Assembly (NCBI GenBank): GCA_033239005.1
Contig: BSQZ01000006.1
Coordinates: 9,382,162-9,446,161, forward strand
DNA: 64,000 nucleotides
Direction of reading: 5' to 3'
Source of the DNA: Lamellibrachia satsuma
Lineage: Eukaryota > Annelida > Polychaeta > Sabellida > Siboglinidae
Shown piece by piece: positions 46,901 through 60,211 of the stretch (position 1 is its first letter; each line of letters starts with the position of its first letter). The notes under the pieces were generated by a model that did not search any database, was not told the DNA's origin, and was given only the letters and a program-made list of their open reading frames with translations. Position numbers and translations under genes: made by a program.

Positions 46901-49900
46901 CACAGTATTTTATTGTTCTGCAACTAGCAGTTGATCACTGGATCAGTATTTGCGCTGAACTGATAGCATCGGCTGTGGTTATAACATCATACAAAATGAA
47001 GAGTTTATTCATTAATATAAAAATGGGATAGTTATTGTATTTGCGAACCAAAAGGTGCATGAAATCAGGCAACTCAAGTATCATTTCCTCTCCATCGACG
47101 TCACAGTTCAGCGACGACAGACAAACTTTTACTCACATCAAATATTTATCAATATCAGCAGACTTTGCAGTGCTCTGGTATCCTTTTGACCATCAGTGAA
47201 TGTATTAATGTCTGGTAGTTCCAAACAACATTCATAAGTAGTTTTAGACATGTAGTAAACACGAATGGTTGATCAAAATGTTCATGTGTCAAATCCAAAG
47301 CGATATGCTTACTTGGCATATGCCGTTAGCATGCTCGCATGGTGAGACAACCACAGTGCCATTTAGCAAGTCTACTGTACAGTGTGTAGTAAGGGACCAC
47401 TTTATTCAATTGTAACAAGCATCTTGGCGTAACTGAGCGGAACAATTGAGCTATGGAGAAACATTATCTTCATGATTTGTTGTATGGATATTATTTGCAA
47501 CCAACCAACATGTTATAATATTAATCAATACGCTTTCATATTTAGGTAAACCAAGAAATAATTAAAAAGTATTATGATATGCAATGTATAATCTATTTAT
47601 AGTAGAGTTTTGTAATTCCACCATAGCTGTACAGAATACATTGGTGAACAGTATGTACGGAACAGTGTGAGCTTCACATCTATGGAACACATGTAAAATT
47701 TACATAAGATAATATTGCCTTGCACAAATAAAGTTCTGCATTGTCTGTTGATATGCGCATCATCAGAAAAATCATATGTGATATAATGCCCATCACATTA
47801 AGAACGATCCCATTCAACTTAATGTCATCAGCATACATTATGTGACTAAATGTCCATTCACATTACAACCAACATTACATAGTTTAAGTTGGTCACTCTA
47901 TTCATCTACATAGACATTGAATAAGTAAGGGGGTAGTATCCCCCCTTGTTAACACCATTAGTTACTTTGAATTTCACATAATATACATTACCCCACCTAA
48001 TACATTGGTTTTTATACCAGTATGTCAATACATGTAATATATATCCTGGAACCCCCCTTTCACTGAGTTTCTTAAACAGTGTTCTGTGGTTTACTCTGTC
48101 AAATGTCTTACTGGCATCAAGAAAACATGCAAATACACTACCGTTAAGTAATCCGTATAATTCAATGACTTCTTTTAATGCATATATACACTGACCAGTT
48201 CCATGTTTCTTCTTAAAACCAAACTGGTTAGGATTAGTATCCATGTACATTTCAATAAGTTTGCTAAACACACTAGGTAACGCAATTGGACAGTAATTGT
48301 CTTTTGATGAAATTTTACTGCACCTCACCCCACGGGACTCCATTTCATCTCCCTAAATAAAACCCATTACACCTAATGCAACAGTGTTGACTCCAATAAA
48401 TAATTAAAAAGTAGGCAAACCTCTGTTGTCAGTTACTACTGCTTGGGCAAAGGATAGTCAAACAAGAATGTAGCTCTATATCCAAGCAAAAGATAATACA
48501 AGCTATATACATCACATTAGGAACTAATTTTAAATTAACCCAAGCACAGTCCTCATTTGTAACACAAATTTAAAAATACACAAGAATGGGGAAACAAGAA
48601 TGTGTTTCCCATTACCGTAAATTAACTCTGTGAAGTTTATTCAAGCCTAGCAGCACATTTTAGAATAATCATACAGGCATGGTTATTAATATTATCATTT
48701 TGTATAGACCTTGGTTGACATCCAGTTAACCTGAACTGATTTATGTTGGTGATGATATGTGTGTTTTGATTTTAAACCTTGAAAATAAACATTCAATATA
48801 TGTAAGCATGATTGATTCAATTTGTTGCAATTGATTATATTTTACTTATGGTGTAGATAGTATTGCTCACACATGCATGGTAGGTTGTGAATATATTTAA
48901 ATCAAGAAAATTAATATTTCTGTTTCAGGTTAGTAACAGTTACAGACGAACTGGAAAAAGCAAAGGAGCAAACTGCACTCTTGTATCCTCTTCATAACTG
49001 TTGATCATCATGATAAGTGTGCATTAATGCAAAATAACATATTTTTCTATTATGATGCAGTTTGAACTGGTGTTGATGAAAACCTATGAGTACTGTATTC
49101 AGCCTAATAAGAAAACAGTATGCCTGAAAAAATGTGTATAAGTGTGCACCAAAATTTTTTCTTTAGACAATTAGATAACTGTTTAACACTAATGGTGTCA
49201 TTTGGTGACTAGCGTAAAACAACTGAAAAGTGGTGCCAACAGTTTAACACCAGATGGCGAAATTTTTAAATTGTTTACACTAGTCAAATGACAATAGTTA
49301 TGGATCCTGCTGATTAAAAAGGGGGTGTGCGCTAATTAGGGAATGTACGATTAATATGTCAAATACGTTACATGTTTAAATATATGTTCCCCCAATTGAT
49401 ATAATTAATTATCTTATATAAGTAGTATTTGTATGATCAGACTGTCATTTAGCACATTGTTGCTTTAATGCAGATGCTATTTTTTTTCCAGAACTATGAC
49501 TTTTTTTACTATTTAATAATAAAATAATGATTGTCTGTCTTCCTTAACTGCAATCCAGAAAACAGGAGAATGATTGGCTGCAACAGGAGGCACACACAGT
49601 GAGGATAGAGAGCGTATGTACATTTGAAATCCAAACTTCAGAATTGTATATATCAAAATAGGTGTGGCTGTATCATTTAATTACAAGAACCATATGTTGA
49701 TACAATGAATGTCCTAACTTGATTCTACAGTACACATTTTACGAAATAAATTACTAACATTAGTAACAAACAGCTGTTTGTAAGTGATCAGCTGCAGGAA
49801 ATAATGATTACTGTGTGTCTGTGCAGCATGAATACATGAACTACATGCAGAAGAAAACAAGTCGACGACAGACAACGATAATTACACTGAGCGATCAGAA

Positions 49901-52194
49901 CCAGAAAGAGATATATGATCTGATGCAAGCCAAGCAGAATATGCTTAACGAATATGAAGACAAGAAAAATGGTCAGTTGTTAAAACTGTGTGCTCTTTGT
50001 AATGATAATTGAACATTGTCTGTTTATATAATTTATTACCAATTTTGTACTAATCGTTTTTATCCTATAAGTAGGTATTAATTATGTTGTAATAATAAAT
50101 ATAGATAGTTTTACAATGTCCATGCATGTATCATTTACAAAGATTTGTTTACATAATTGTTTTTTTAATGTATACATTTTAAGCTTGTTTTATGTGTTGC
50201 ATTTATATATTTACATTTTCATTACACTGATACAATAACATTATGTTCTAAGATGGAATGAATATGAGGTCATTATTAAACTTACCAATCTGTGCTATAA
50301 ATGAGACATGTATGCCATTTCTGTCACCAGCATTGAGAGAAACTTTAATGGAGAAGGAAAATTTGCTGGCAAAGACAAAGAAAGAGTTAGAAGATCTACA
50401 AGAATTCAAGGTTTGTACTATGATATTATTCTCTCAACAGAGAATAACACATGCAACATTCCTCTGATCCAGTGAGACTGAAGCACAAATGGTCAAGTGA
50501 TAACTGAAGCTGATGTAGAGATAAATAGAGCAACCTCAATGCTCAAGTGTATAATCTTTTCCACATACGCCAAGTCAGATTTGCTCAGTCATGGTTTTTT
50601 CTTGCAAATGTAAACACATAATAATTGTAACAAATGTAATGGGCAGAGTAGGAGAATGAGTGTATCCAGTTTCATTGTTAATCTGTGTTTTCTACACTTG
50701 ATATTGATTCTTGGTAACCAGCTTATGTTGCTTACATAAGATAAGATAAGATAAGATAATTCTTTAGTGTCTGCTATAGAACTCCTGTTGATCCCTTGTG
50801 ATTATTTCAGCGACAAGTCCACTTATTTAATATTTGACTGAACTTTTATTTTGTGAATACATTATATTCATGCAAGTGCACATATGTATGCACCCGTACG
50901 TATATCACATGATTATTACCACTGTGTGCACATTGCTAGGAACAGATCATGATAATAATATGAAAGGACATTTTATGGCATAATGATAATAATTTTAAAA
51001 GCGGTCACAAAATGTAATTATAAATAAATGTTATCCTACATTCATATGTGTGTTTACAGAACTTGCAGATTGAACAGTCAAGCAGAATCAAGGAACTGGA
51101 AAAGGAGGTATCAATAATGAGAGGCAAACATTCCGATGCCATTATGCAGCTCAAGTCGCGATTTCTCAAAGAGAAACGTGAATATCTACATGATGCTGCA
51201 TCGAAGGTCGTTGCCATGGCAAAGGAAGCAAATCAGGTACAAGCATGCAGTTGTATATTTTGGTTGACCAATACAAATTTTACTAGTGTGAAAAAGTTAA
51301 TAATATGACAACTGTGCAGTACAATTAATTATGATTCACGGTACACTTGGGTAGTAGATATGTTTGATAGCTGCCACATAAATGAGATGAATTTAGCTTG
51401 TGTTTTCTCCGTGACACTAGGAGGCTGCCCAGTGTCTAACAGAACACACGCACCGCATCAAACTGGAGAACCGGCGACTGCGTCATCAACTTCTTATGCT
51501 GATTCAACAGACACGAGCTCTTCATGAACATAAGGACAAACTCTTGGTAACAAACATTTGTTCTCTTTCGTCATTAATTCTGCGTTTAAGACATTTTATT
51601 TTAATGCGGAAAATCACCGGTTTCGTTCAAAACTGTTCAAACGGTCTTTTTTTGGTGAAATTTTTTTAACTCCATTAACAGGCCAGAGGAATAGGAAAAT
51701 GCAATTTACGCTAAACCCAACCTCACACTAAATATGCGCAATACATGTATTTGAATTATTCCTATTCGTATTGGCACTCAATATACTTTACATCTGTGTT
51801 ATTAAGAATAAAGACTTCAGTTTGACAACACTTGTTGTTAACGTTATTTCAAAAATGAAATAAATTATGATAACGCATTAAATATTGAATGCAATTGTTT
51901 TTAATGATATTAGTTATTTTGTAGTAAATGTATTTGGCAAAGCACATCGGATTGGCGTTTAAATTAGCCATCTTATATGATTCTTTACATATATCGATGG
52001 TGCCGAGTTATTGACACTGATAATTGTCCGTGGTTTGCCGTGTGCAGGAACAGCGACGGCAGCTGCAGATGGAACAGCAGTACGCACGGGACCTGAAGAC
52101 GCTGAGAACGGCCAGACAGCACAAGGTCTTCAAATCATTCGGCCTGCTCGATGACAGCAAGCCAGCGAACGAGATGGAGGAGGAAGCCGCGTAG
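43912..52194 (+). CDS. Coiled-coil protein, CCDC166-like (DUF4515 type)
   Basis: Complete eight-exon gene: 43912-44021, 48929-48982, 49559-49613, 49827-49971, 50331-50410, 51060-51236, 51421-51546, 52048-52194. It totals 894 nt (297 residues), with every border AG/GT and every phase matching. The N-terminus is Lys-rich (MPPKKGKKGKADKKAKKEE). The rest is almost uninterrupted heptad-type coiled coil: ENDWLQQEAHTVRIES, EYMNYMQKKTSRRQTTIITL, RIKELEKEVSIMRGKHSDAI, RIKLENRRLRHQLLMLIQQT, EQRRQLQMEQQYARDL. This arrangement matches the DUF4515 coiled-coil proteins (CCDC166; more distantly CCDC121). A ciliary role is often suspected for such genes but nothing here proves it. The first intron (4.9 kb) holds a large inverted repeat and two LINE remnants. 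Confidence 0.85.
44078..46103. repeat. Large inverted repeat (arms about 0.67 kb) in CCDC166-like intron 1
   Basis: Left arm about 44078-44745; right arm about 45095-46103 read on the other strand. Shared blocks include GGCAAAGTCAATCGCC, GTAAGTATTTTCATGAAA, CATGTAAAAGTGTGAAATTA, GGCCATAGAGTTACATCATT and GCCTCATTCTAC. The right arm is longer because a LINE fragment is inserted at 45399-45744. The roughly 350-bp centre is unique. A foldback-type element or an inverted duplication would look like this. Confidence 0.8.
45399..45744 (+). mobile_element. 3' end of a LINE RT ORF, inserted in the inverted repeat
   Basis: Reads DSDTREGTRGHSSKLFIERA, then in a second frame VVTAPSVNSFKKRLDKHW ... YGWEEPK and a stop. 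SVNSFKxRLDxxW is the usual C-terminal end of CR1/L2-type RT proteins. It differs from the A/B families above. TAATG-like short repeats flank it. The left arm of the inverted repeat lacks it, so it came later. Confidence 0.7.
46221..46632. repeat. Tandem duplication of about 125-bp segments
   Basis: 46221-46345 and 46506-46632 share GGCAGTCTGGCAGTATCTCC and, after it, CTCCTTGCACCAGTGG, with about 10-15% differences. Intronic (CCDC166-like intron 1). Confidence 0.7.
47906..48351 (-). mobile_element. LINE reverse transcriptase fragment (separate family)
   Basis: The minus-strand frame reads SKDNYCPIALPSVFSKLIE, NQFGFKKKHGTGQCIYALKE, VFACFLDASKTFDRVNH, then GVPGYILHVL and VTNGVNKGG. These are RT motifs of a non-LTR element unlike the A/B copies. 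The segment before the YADD box is all that remains. Intronic. Confidence 0.8.
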
Positions 52195-53219
52195 TGTGTG
52201 TGCCTGCACGTGTGTATACGTTTTGAAAAAGAAAGACTTGCACTCATCGGCATTTATCGAAATGTGCGCATGTTCCATGTGTGGATGCGCGTCGGTGCAC
52301 AGGTAATATGCATGAATTACAGTCCGTATTGGCTTCGTTGGCATGCATGCGATCTTGCCACGTGCGGTAAATTACACACATGCTGGCATGCATGCGTGAT
52401 CACGCATTCCGAGACGCGTTGGTCTGCATCACTGCACAATAAGCCTGGACATCGATTGGAGTGTCTCGTCACGTGCCAATGTCGCACGTGTTCAAGCAGG
52501 ATTCTAAATGCGTGTACACGAGGCACGTGCACATGCGCCATCAAAACTGCTGCTCGTTTCTCTCTTCGCGTTTGCACAAATCACCCAAGTATTGTTAACG
52601 CACACCCTCTCGTCCTCCTGCTCCGGTTTATTCCGCCTTCACTCGTAAATCTCGCGGGTTTTTTTTATACATAAGCAGGTAGATATTAATATGCTACACG
52701 TATATACTTGATCACAATCGCAACAATCGAAACTCGTTAAATCCAACATGCAGTCATTCTTCGTTGTTGCGGTGGCGCCATCTGTCGATCAACATTGTAA
52801 ACTGAAATCTAGGCCCCCTGCTTCACAAGACCATTGAGGTAGGTGTCCAGTGTGCACACACATTCACGAGTGTAATGTCACCCGATTCTTTTGTATGTTT
52901 GTCTTTATAGATAAGTACATATTCCAAATTGCACCGAGTATCTTTGAATTCACCCACACCGTTTAATATAACACTTAGAGGAGCACCTTAATTGCGCATA
53001 TCGTTGCTTTGACAAGGTATCTTTTACAATACCACTGGTTTTCGGTGGTAAACACTAAATGCTAACTTCATGGGGTGTTAAGGAATTCTGTCCTCAGTGG
53101 TTGTGATAGGTGCGGCGGGCCAGTTACGACACGGAGGTGGATTTTCTCGTGAAATATGTTCTGGTGTATTGAACGTGTGCACTCACCGTACGTCGTGTTG
53201 TCAAACTATCAATGAGCAG
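52195..53219. other. Region 3' of the CCDC166-like gene, no further gene seen
   Basis: Begins as the 3' UTR of the CCDC166-like gene. GTGC/CACG-rich near 52200-52560. Open frames here on both strands lack splice borders and homology that I can recognise. Confidence 0.4.
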
Positions 53220-54660
53220 AGTGAGGACGTGTGCGGTGTTACACACCGGGAGATGTAATAGGAGAGCCAAACTTGGATGTGCCAACAGCAATAAACTAAT
53301 TCTTCGTAAGATAAGCAGCAACATCTGTTCGCGTCGTCGTTGTAGTGATTTGTTCAGTGCAATGTGTTTTAATATCATACATTGTTCAAACACAGTAATG
53401 TTAACACTACACTAGGACACGCGTATACTGGGGTACAGTGTTAGAGCGCCTACCTCTCAAAGACATGGAACAACACGGAAAGCTCAAGTCAACATGTACT
53501 GTAACAAAACAGGTAGTAAATGTCCTTTCCCAAGCGTGAACGTGTTTGATGCAACTACTTGTTGTACGGGAAATGTGTTATAGCCTGCAGAACCAGCATC
53601 TTCCTGGTACAAACTGGAGGCTGGTGGTACAACTGAAACAGATGTAGTCTCCTGACCACACTAACAAAGGTCAGCATGGATGTGATGACGACGCTACTGG
53701 GCATTGTGATTGTTCGATGACCAGCAAGATCTGCCTCAGTGTGTATTGTGTGGTATGCGTATGTGAATTCGATAAGCAGTGACCACTGTAATTGGGGCAG
53801 ATCTAACTGATAACTGCCCTGCAGTATGTGTCAGTGTGTCTGCTTGGCCATTAACTTAGTTTTGTAATTATATGGTCGTCATGGCGACATAGTTGAACGC
53901 TGATTCTGCAACTCGGATTACTTGGCTACTCATATGGGAAGAAGTCACACACGCACGCACGCACGCACACACACACGCACGCACGGCTTATTTGGCTACT
54001 CATATGGGAAGAGGTCACACACGCGCGCACGCACGCACACACACTCACACACAAACTTGATAAATGAGAAGATTGTGGACGTGTGCGGTGTCACACACCG
54101 GGAGATGCAACAGGAGAGCCAAACTGGATGTGCCAACCAACTTTACAGCAATAAACTAATTCTTCGTAAGATAAGCAGCAATATCTGCTGTAGTGAATTG
54201 TTCAGTTCAACTGATTATACTACAAAACAGGTAGTAAATGTCCTTTCCCAAGCGTCAACGTGTTTGACCGCAACCACTTGTACGGGAAATGTGTTATAGA
54301 CTGCAGAACCAGCATCTTCCTGGTACACTCTGGGGGCTGATGCTACAACAGGAACAAGTGTAGTCTCCTGACCACACTGTAGTAAAATCATGGCAATGTC
54401 TCGAGACAAAGGTCAGTATGGAGGTGATGACGAAGCCACTGGACATTGGAATTGTTCGATGACCAGCAAGATCTGCCTCGGTGTGTATTGTGTGGTATTC
54501 GTATGTGAACATATGAATTGGCCAAGCAGTGACCAATGTAATTGGTGCCTATCTAACTGATAACTGCAGTATGTGTCAGCGTGTCTGCTTGGCTGTTAAT
54601 TTAGCTTTGTAATTATATGGTCACCATGGCGACATAGTTGGCCGCTGGTTCTGCAACTAG
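53220..54660. repeat. Segmental tandem duplication (0.6-0.7 kb units)
   Basis: 53220-53916 and 54073-54660 share long stretches: GTGTGCGGTG(T)TACACACCGG, ACTAATTCTTCGTAAGATAA, GGTAGTAAATGTCCTTTCCC, AACCAGCATCTTCCTGGTAC, TGTTCGATGACCAGCAAGAT. Indels distinguish the copies. Between them the ACTCATATGGGAAG-plus-CACG unit is itself duplicated (53931 and 53998). Confidence 0.85.
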
Positions 54661-54835
54661 GGCCTACGCGGCTGGTCGGGTACGCAGAGGTCATACACCC
54701 ACCCACATACTTGCACGCTCCCCCTCCCCAAAATAACACGCACACAACACACGCACAACACGCACCCACACACGCACGCACACACACGCACGTTGAAGTC
54801 AGGCCTCCGTTTAGTGGGTATTTCACTACAAGAAA

Positions 54836-54838
<3 letters not shown>

Positions 54839-54926
<88 letters not shown>

Positions 54927-54930
54927 TGTG

Positions 54931-54989
<59 letters not shown>

Positions 54990-54990
54990 A
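54839..54990. repeat. Compound microsatellite (TG)n-(GA)n-(TGCG)n
   Basis: About 72 bp of TG, 14 bp of GA and about 60 bp of TGCG. Ala/Arg/Cys-Val or His-Thr open frames across it are artefacts. Confidence 0.95.
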
Positions 54991-55799
54991 TGTATGTTTG
55001 TAGCATAATTTTATTCGATTTATATTTTATTTGCATTTGGACAGATATTTATTCTATATTTATCATTTTATATTTAATTAGATTTATGTGCGTATGTATG
55101 TTTGCATCATAATTGTATTCGATTTTCGACTTATTTGCATTTATATACATCTTTATTTTGCATTTAACGTTTTATATTTAATTAGATTTTGTGCAGCGCT
55201 TTGATCATTTTACTTGAAACTGCGCTTGATAAAAAAAATTAGTATTACTATTATTATATGACACCCCCTCCAAAACACGTTATTATATTGACATTTATAC
55301 TAATGTTTTACATAGCTTAATTTATTCCCCTCCCTAAACGAGTCGTCTCGATCTATCGCGATCCTCCTGCCGTTCTCTCCCAATCTTGGCTGTTAACCCC
55401 GGCCCTTTCGAGATCTCTCTTGTTGTTTTCTTGCTGTAATCTCTCAGGCATGGATAGCTTGTGTTATATCCTCGAAATTCCGGTATTCAGACGAACGAAA
55501 CAATACAGGTCGATATTGTGCAAGAGTCTGCGTTGTGGTAGGTGAGATATTACCCCTCAAGTGTAGTAGAGGGTGTGTGGCGAACGGAGACAGGACAGCT
55601 CGGGACAGGAACACTAATAAAAAACATACTAGTACTAAAAGGTCAGACGAACAATGTTGTCAGGCCGAATGTCCCAGCAGTGGAATGAACTACCGATATA
55701 ATCCCGCCATCTTAAAGTTGAACTCCGTCTTTTCGTTCTACCACTCTCTTCTGTTTCCCATGTTTTCTTTGAAAATCTCTCCACTCATTCTCTGTATGT

Positions 55800-56700
55800 G
55801 TCCGACAGTCCCACTACCTTCAGTTTCAGTTACTCCTTCATTGTGATCTCTTCTCTCAGTTGTCCCATATTCTTTCTGATTTCTCGATTTATTTTACATA
55901 TTCTTAGAACCCAACTTTTCTCTGCTCCCTGTAGCTTCTCCTCATGTCTCGCTGTCAGTGCAAGTTTTTCAAACCCATATACACGTGTTGGTACCACGCA
56001 GGCATCCAACACTTGCCTTTGGTCATTTCTTCAACAACTTTCTGTCTAAAATAATACTTTCTCCTGCTTGCACCCTCCTCTGTACCTCCTTGCTACTTCC
56101 TACAACTACACACTGTTCCGACTAAGTACAACGTCATAACTGGACAAAGCTGTCCACTTATGTACTGGTCTTTTCATCAACTACAACTTGCACATCCATC
56201 ATCTATCCACATTACTTCGGTCTTCTAAGATTCATTCCAAAGCCACGTTTCCCGAAGGTTACTCCATTCGTGCAGTGTCTTGTGTAATTCCTCCTTGCTA
56301 TCTGCCACCATTGCTAGGTCGTCCGCATATGATAACTTCTTCGGTTCTTTCTGTTCAGACATCATTCCACCGATCAGGTTCATTACCATAACGAAAAGAA
56401 TTGATGGAGCTCAAGGCACTTCCCTGTCTAAGACCTTCTCCCACTCCAAACTGTTCTGATGTCTCTCCTTCAGCCCTCACCACAGCTGTTGGTTCCTTAT
56501 ACCTTGCCTCCACCAATTCAACCTTTGCCTCTCCAACCTCCATCCACCTCATAACTGCAAATGCTATCTCTCTCGACCCTGTGTCCATTTATATGTCCAC
56601 AAAACCAAATGCTACGTCCTTTCTAAATTCTCTTCTCGACAGTTTGTCTGAGCACCATTCAAACAATCCATCATATGTTCCTCACCCTTTCCCAAATCTA
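55800..56700 (-). mobile_element. Degenerate LINE RT (RTE-like type)
   Basis: The minus strand reads, across frame breaks, REIAFAVMRWMEVGEAKVEL, GVGEGLRQGSALS, then MVADSKEEL, and further on VLDACVVPTRVYGFEKLALT with INREIRKNMGQLR. GLRQGSALSP and the YG.E.w.l....L.....W motif order fit an RTE or related RT with its downstream region. It is heavily mutated. Confidence 0.65.
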
Positions 56701-56943
56701 TAATGGTTCTTCCCTATCTTGTTCTCCGTTATATTCATCATCAAGTATCCGTTCTAACAATTCCTCGATCGCCGTATATAATGTAAAGTGTTTAATTAAA
56801 CTCGAATTGAAGCCGTAACAGCTGTTCATGTGGCGCCATGTGTGTGTGTCACGTAAGTTGTGATTGTCTAGTAAACATGACATCATAGTTTTTAGACTGT
56901 TGACGCGCGTCTGGTCGCAGCCAACCTCCGCGCATGCGTGGAT

Positions 56944-57333
56944 ATTTATCATAACACCACTGCCACAACATAAATTTATCATAACACCACTGCCACAACA
57001 TATATTTATCATAACACCACTGCCACAACATACACTTATCATAACACAACTGCCACAACATACACTTATCATCAAACCACTGCCACAACATACATTTATC
57101 ATAACACCACTGCTACAAAATACATTTATCATAAGACCACTGCCACAACATACATTTATCATAACACCACTGCTACAAAATACATTTATCATAACACCAC
57201 TGCCACAACATACATTTATCATAACACCACTGCCACAACATACATTTATCATAACACCACTGCCACAACATACATTTATCATGACACCACTGCCACAACA
57301 TACATTTATCATAACACCACTGCCACAACATAC
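56944..57333. repeat. 30-bp minisatellite
   Basis: Thirteen copies of a 30-bp unit (ATCATAACACCACTGCCACA core) with few differences. The repeat is open in several frames, which creates spurious ORFs on both strands. Confidence 0.95.
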
Positions 57334-57339
57334 GTTTCA

Positions 57340-60146
57340 TGTGCAGATTCTGCATATCTTTATTTCATTTGGTAAACTCATAATGTTTATCAAGAAATGT
57401 CCCAATTTCAATTGTGTACAAGTGTAAGTAGAATTGTGCTTAGAAGATCTTACTAGAAACACGATAACATCCGTTTTTTATGAAACTATACGTATTTCAA
57501 GTTGTGGCAGTGATGATTGGCGCCACTGTTGGGGAGTGTAGGTAGTAATGTGTATGCCAGACGTTTTTTTTTAATAGAAAATGGAACCGACTGTGTTGAC
57601 GCTCACCATTTCACCACTGCCACATAAACGACTGGTTGGCTAGGCAACGCCATTGTTGTTTACAACTTGTTGCGTCATTACAACTGTGCGCTTGAGTAGC
57701 ACAGCGCAATATAACATCGTTTCAAACAATTGAAAATGAGATTTCTTGAGAAAAAATAGCAGAATGAAATAAAGATGTGTACAATCTGCATATCAAAAGT
57801 TGTGGTAGGGATGATCCGCTCAATTATTATGCATGGGTGGAGGTTGAATTGACACATTTGCTATCGCCCGCGGACCTTACGAGACGGTGGAGGAGTAGCA
57901 CCAATCCGACAAGGCCGTGGGTCGCGTTCGATACTACAATCTACATTGCATCCCTGTATCGCACGGCTCACGTTTAAGGCGTGCATAATGCAGCGAGACA
58001 GTCTAGACTGACAACAAAAGTCTAGTTGTGCGACAAAGATGACTTGGCTATTTCTACTGCGCGTCAAATGCACGGGAACTGATTCATGCCACTAGAGCGA
58101 GATAAGACTTCAATTAGTGAGACATGATAAAAACATACAGTACTAAAAAGTCAGACGAACAAACATGTCTGTCACTAGAAACTCAGAAGCAGCCTTTAAC
58201 ACGACTTTCGTTGACCCCCATAACCCGCCCCACGTTTATGCCTACTGCACTTTTATATACCAAAATGTAGGAAAACACGTCTACTTTTCATTTCTGCCTG
58301 TTACCTGGTGAGCAATTTCACTGAAACAGTTTCATAAAATATGGACCCATCCCATTTCCGTCACTTCTAAACGCAATAGTTCGGCAGCCGAGGGGGGTAA
58401 CCACTTTTCGCCGGATAAATTATGTTATTGTTGAATATTCATTCCTAGCCCACACACACGCACGCACACTCACCACACACACGAACGCTCGCACGCACGC
58501 ACACACACATTTCCAGAAGATGCACTAATAATGATATAACATTTAGTATTTGAGTTGGAAGGATGTTTGACTAAAGGACCTTGAAGGCACTCAGAAGTGA
58601 CGTACCTCTGGATGAGTGACATTATGTACTTGGGTTGAGTGTTTAGCCAGTTGGTCTATACGGGCGCGTTACGTAACATGTATGCATCAGAAGTAGGACG
58701 TGGTTGGATTTTATAATGTCCGAACGCATGGGCTAATCAGTATAACCAATACAATTCCAGAAGTAGCTAGCCTTTACGGGTAGGGTTGAGTGGGGCAAGT
58801 AACCCCCGTATGCGGGGAAAGAATAATTTAAGTAAATATCGTCTATGTGCTGTGATCATTCCGTGTGTTAAAATATTTGACGTACATAGTCTCTGAAGAC
58901 AGTAGCCATTTTAGCGGAGGTTCCAATCGTGGGGTAAGAGGCCCACCCACGGGGCAAGAAGTCCTCCCACTCTGGGCGTTTGCAATGTTATTATTTATGT
59001 ACCTGAATGTTGTTTTCATATATCGCCCACAACCAATACATTTATTCGACTATAATCGTATTTGCCTATTGTATGCATTTATTTCTTCTGTCTCAGTTTT
59101 CTGTGGCTTTTGTACATAGTCCAACTTTGGCAAGGACGATTCGTATAATTATGACGCTCCAATTTTAATATGAACAGCTTATCGCGTGTTTTGCTTGTGT
59201 TGCAACCGTACTGTAATCAGATAAACGTAATGACATGCGGCTCCATCTGGCCATCTGAACATTCTCATTTTCGAGCGTTATGGCTAGATGGAGACGAGTG
59301 TAGCACTTTTTCGCATAGGGGATTCTTGCCCCACCCTACCCTGGGAGAGCGGGTACATCGCCCCACCCTACCCTGGGAGAGCGGGTACATATACATCAAA
59401 ATATACATCAAAAACCGAGCCAGTGCTTTCAGTAGGCAGTATCTGCTGTTACCTGTCGTAAGTCTAACTGCAGAACAACAGGTGATCGTCATTCTACAGT
59501 GGCGTATCTAGGCTTGTTGGCAGGGGGGTCTCAGTCAATCGTTATGTTACAAGACAATATCCAAATCTGGCTCTTAGTAGACCTACTCAAGCATGGGCGG
59601 ACTTGCCCCATGTCGGGGCAAGTCCGCCCAGGGGCCGGGGCATGTTCGCCCTACACGTACTTTAAGCAGCAATATACACAAGAACAGTGCAGTTTTGTCC
59701 TATTTTTATGTCAAAAGGCGTCATGTTTGTGACACATTTGTTATAAACTTAAAATCCCCACAAATTATGTTTTATCTATGAAATAAACCAAGCAAACAAA
59801 AACAAGGTTTACCTCTGCATCGGCTAGAAAATTATGAGATCAAAATCTGGTTTCGTCACTTTTTTACTAGAAAATAACACTAAACTCTACAATTGGAAGT
59901 CTTTATTTGCGTGTTAGTAGGTTCGTGTTCAGAAATGATCCTGAGCATTTTACATCAGATATCCTAGGGACAAAGCCCCGTAGCACACAGGCGGACGTGC
60001 CACAGAGACATATGTGGTGGGCGGCAACTAAATATCACTGACACTGGATAGAGCAACAACGCAAGATCCTAATAATAGCTCTGACGGGCTTGACTCAGCA
60101 GTTTGAATGTCTAACCAATGCCACTTAAAAGTACTGAAATTTTATC

Positions 60147-60149
<3 letters not shown>
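57340..60149. other. Intergenic stretch, no gene seen
   Basis: Short CA/CACG tracts (58449-58510), a 31-bp duplication (CCCCACCCTACCCTGGGAGA, 59329 and 59360) and a strong hairpin at 59594-59630. No exon-like frame was found. Confidence 0.45.
59594..59630. repeat. Perfect 16-bp stem hairpin
   Basis: TGGGCGGACTTGCCCC (59594-59609) and its exact reverse complement (59615-59630), with a 5-base loop. It has no T-run after it, and nothing links it to a transcript. Confidence 0.85.

Positions 60150-60208
<59 letters not shown>
60150..60208. repeat. (TA)n microsatellite
   Basis: About 59 bp of TA repeat. Confidence 0.95.

Positions 60209-60211
<3 letters not shown>

Noticed and set aside
52198..52674. 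Plus-strand 158-codon ORF after the CCDC166-like stop
   Set aside because: Cys/Thr/His-rich from GTGC/CACG repeats, no splice context, probably 3' UTR or intergenic.
54596..55112. HTHTHT and VCVCVC ORFs
   Set aside because: Microsatellite translation.
56698..57427. ORFs of VMINVCCGSG and FIITPLPQHT type
   Set aside because: Translations of the 30-bp minisatellite.
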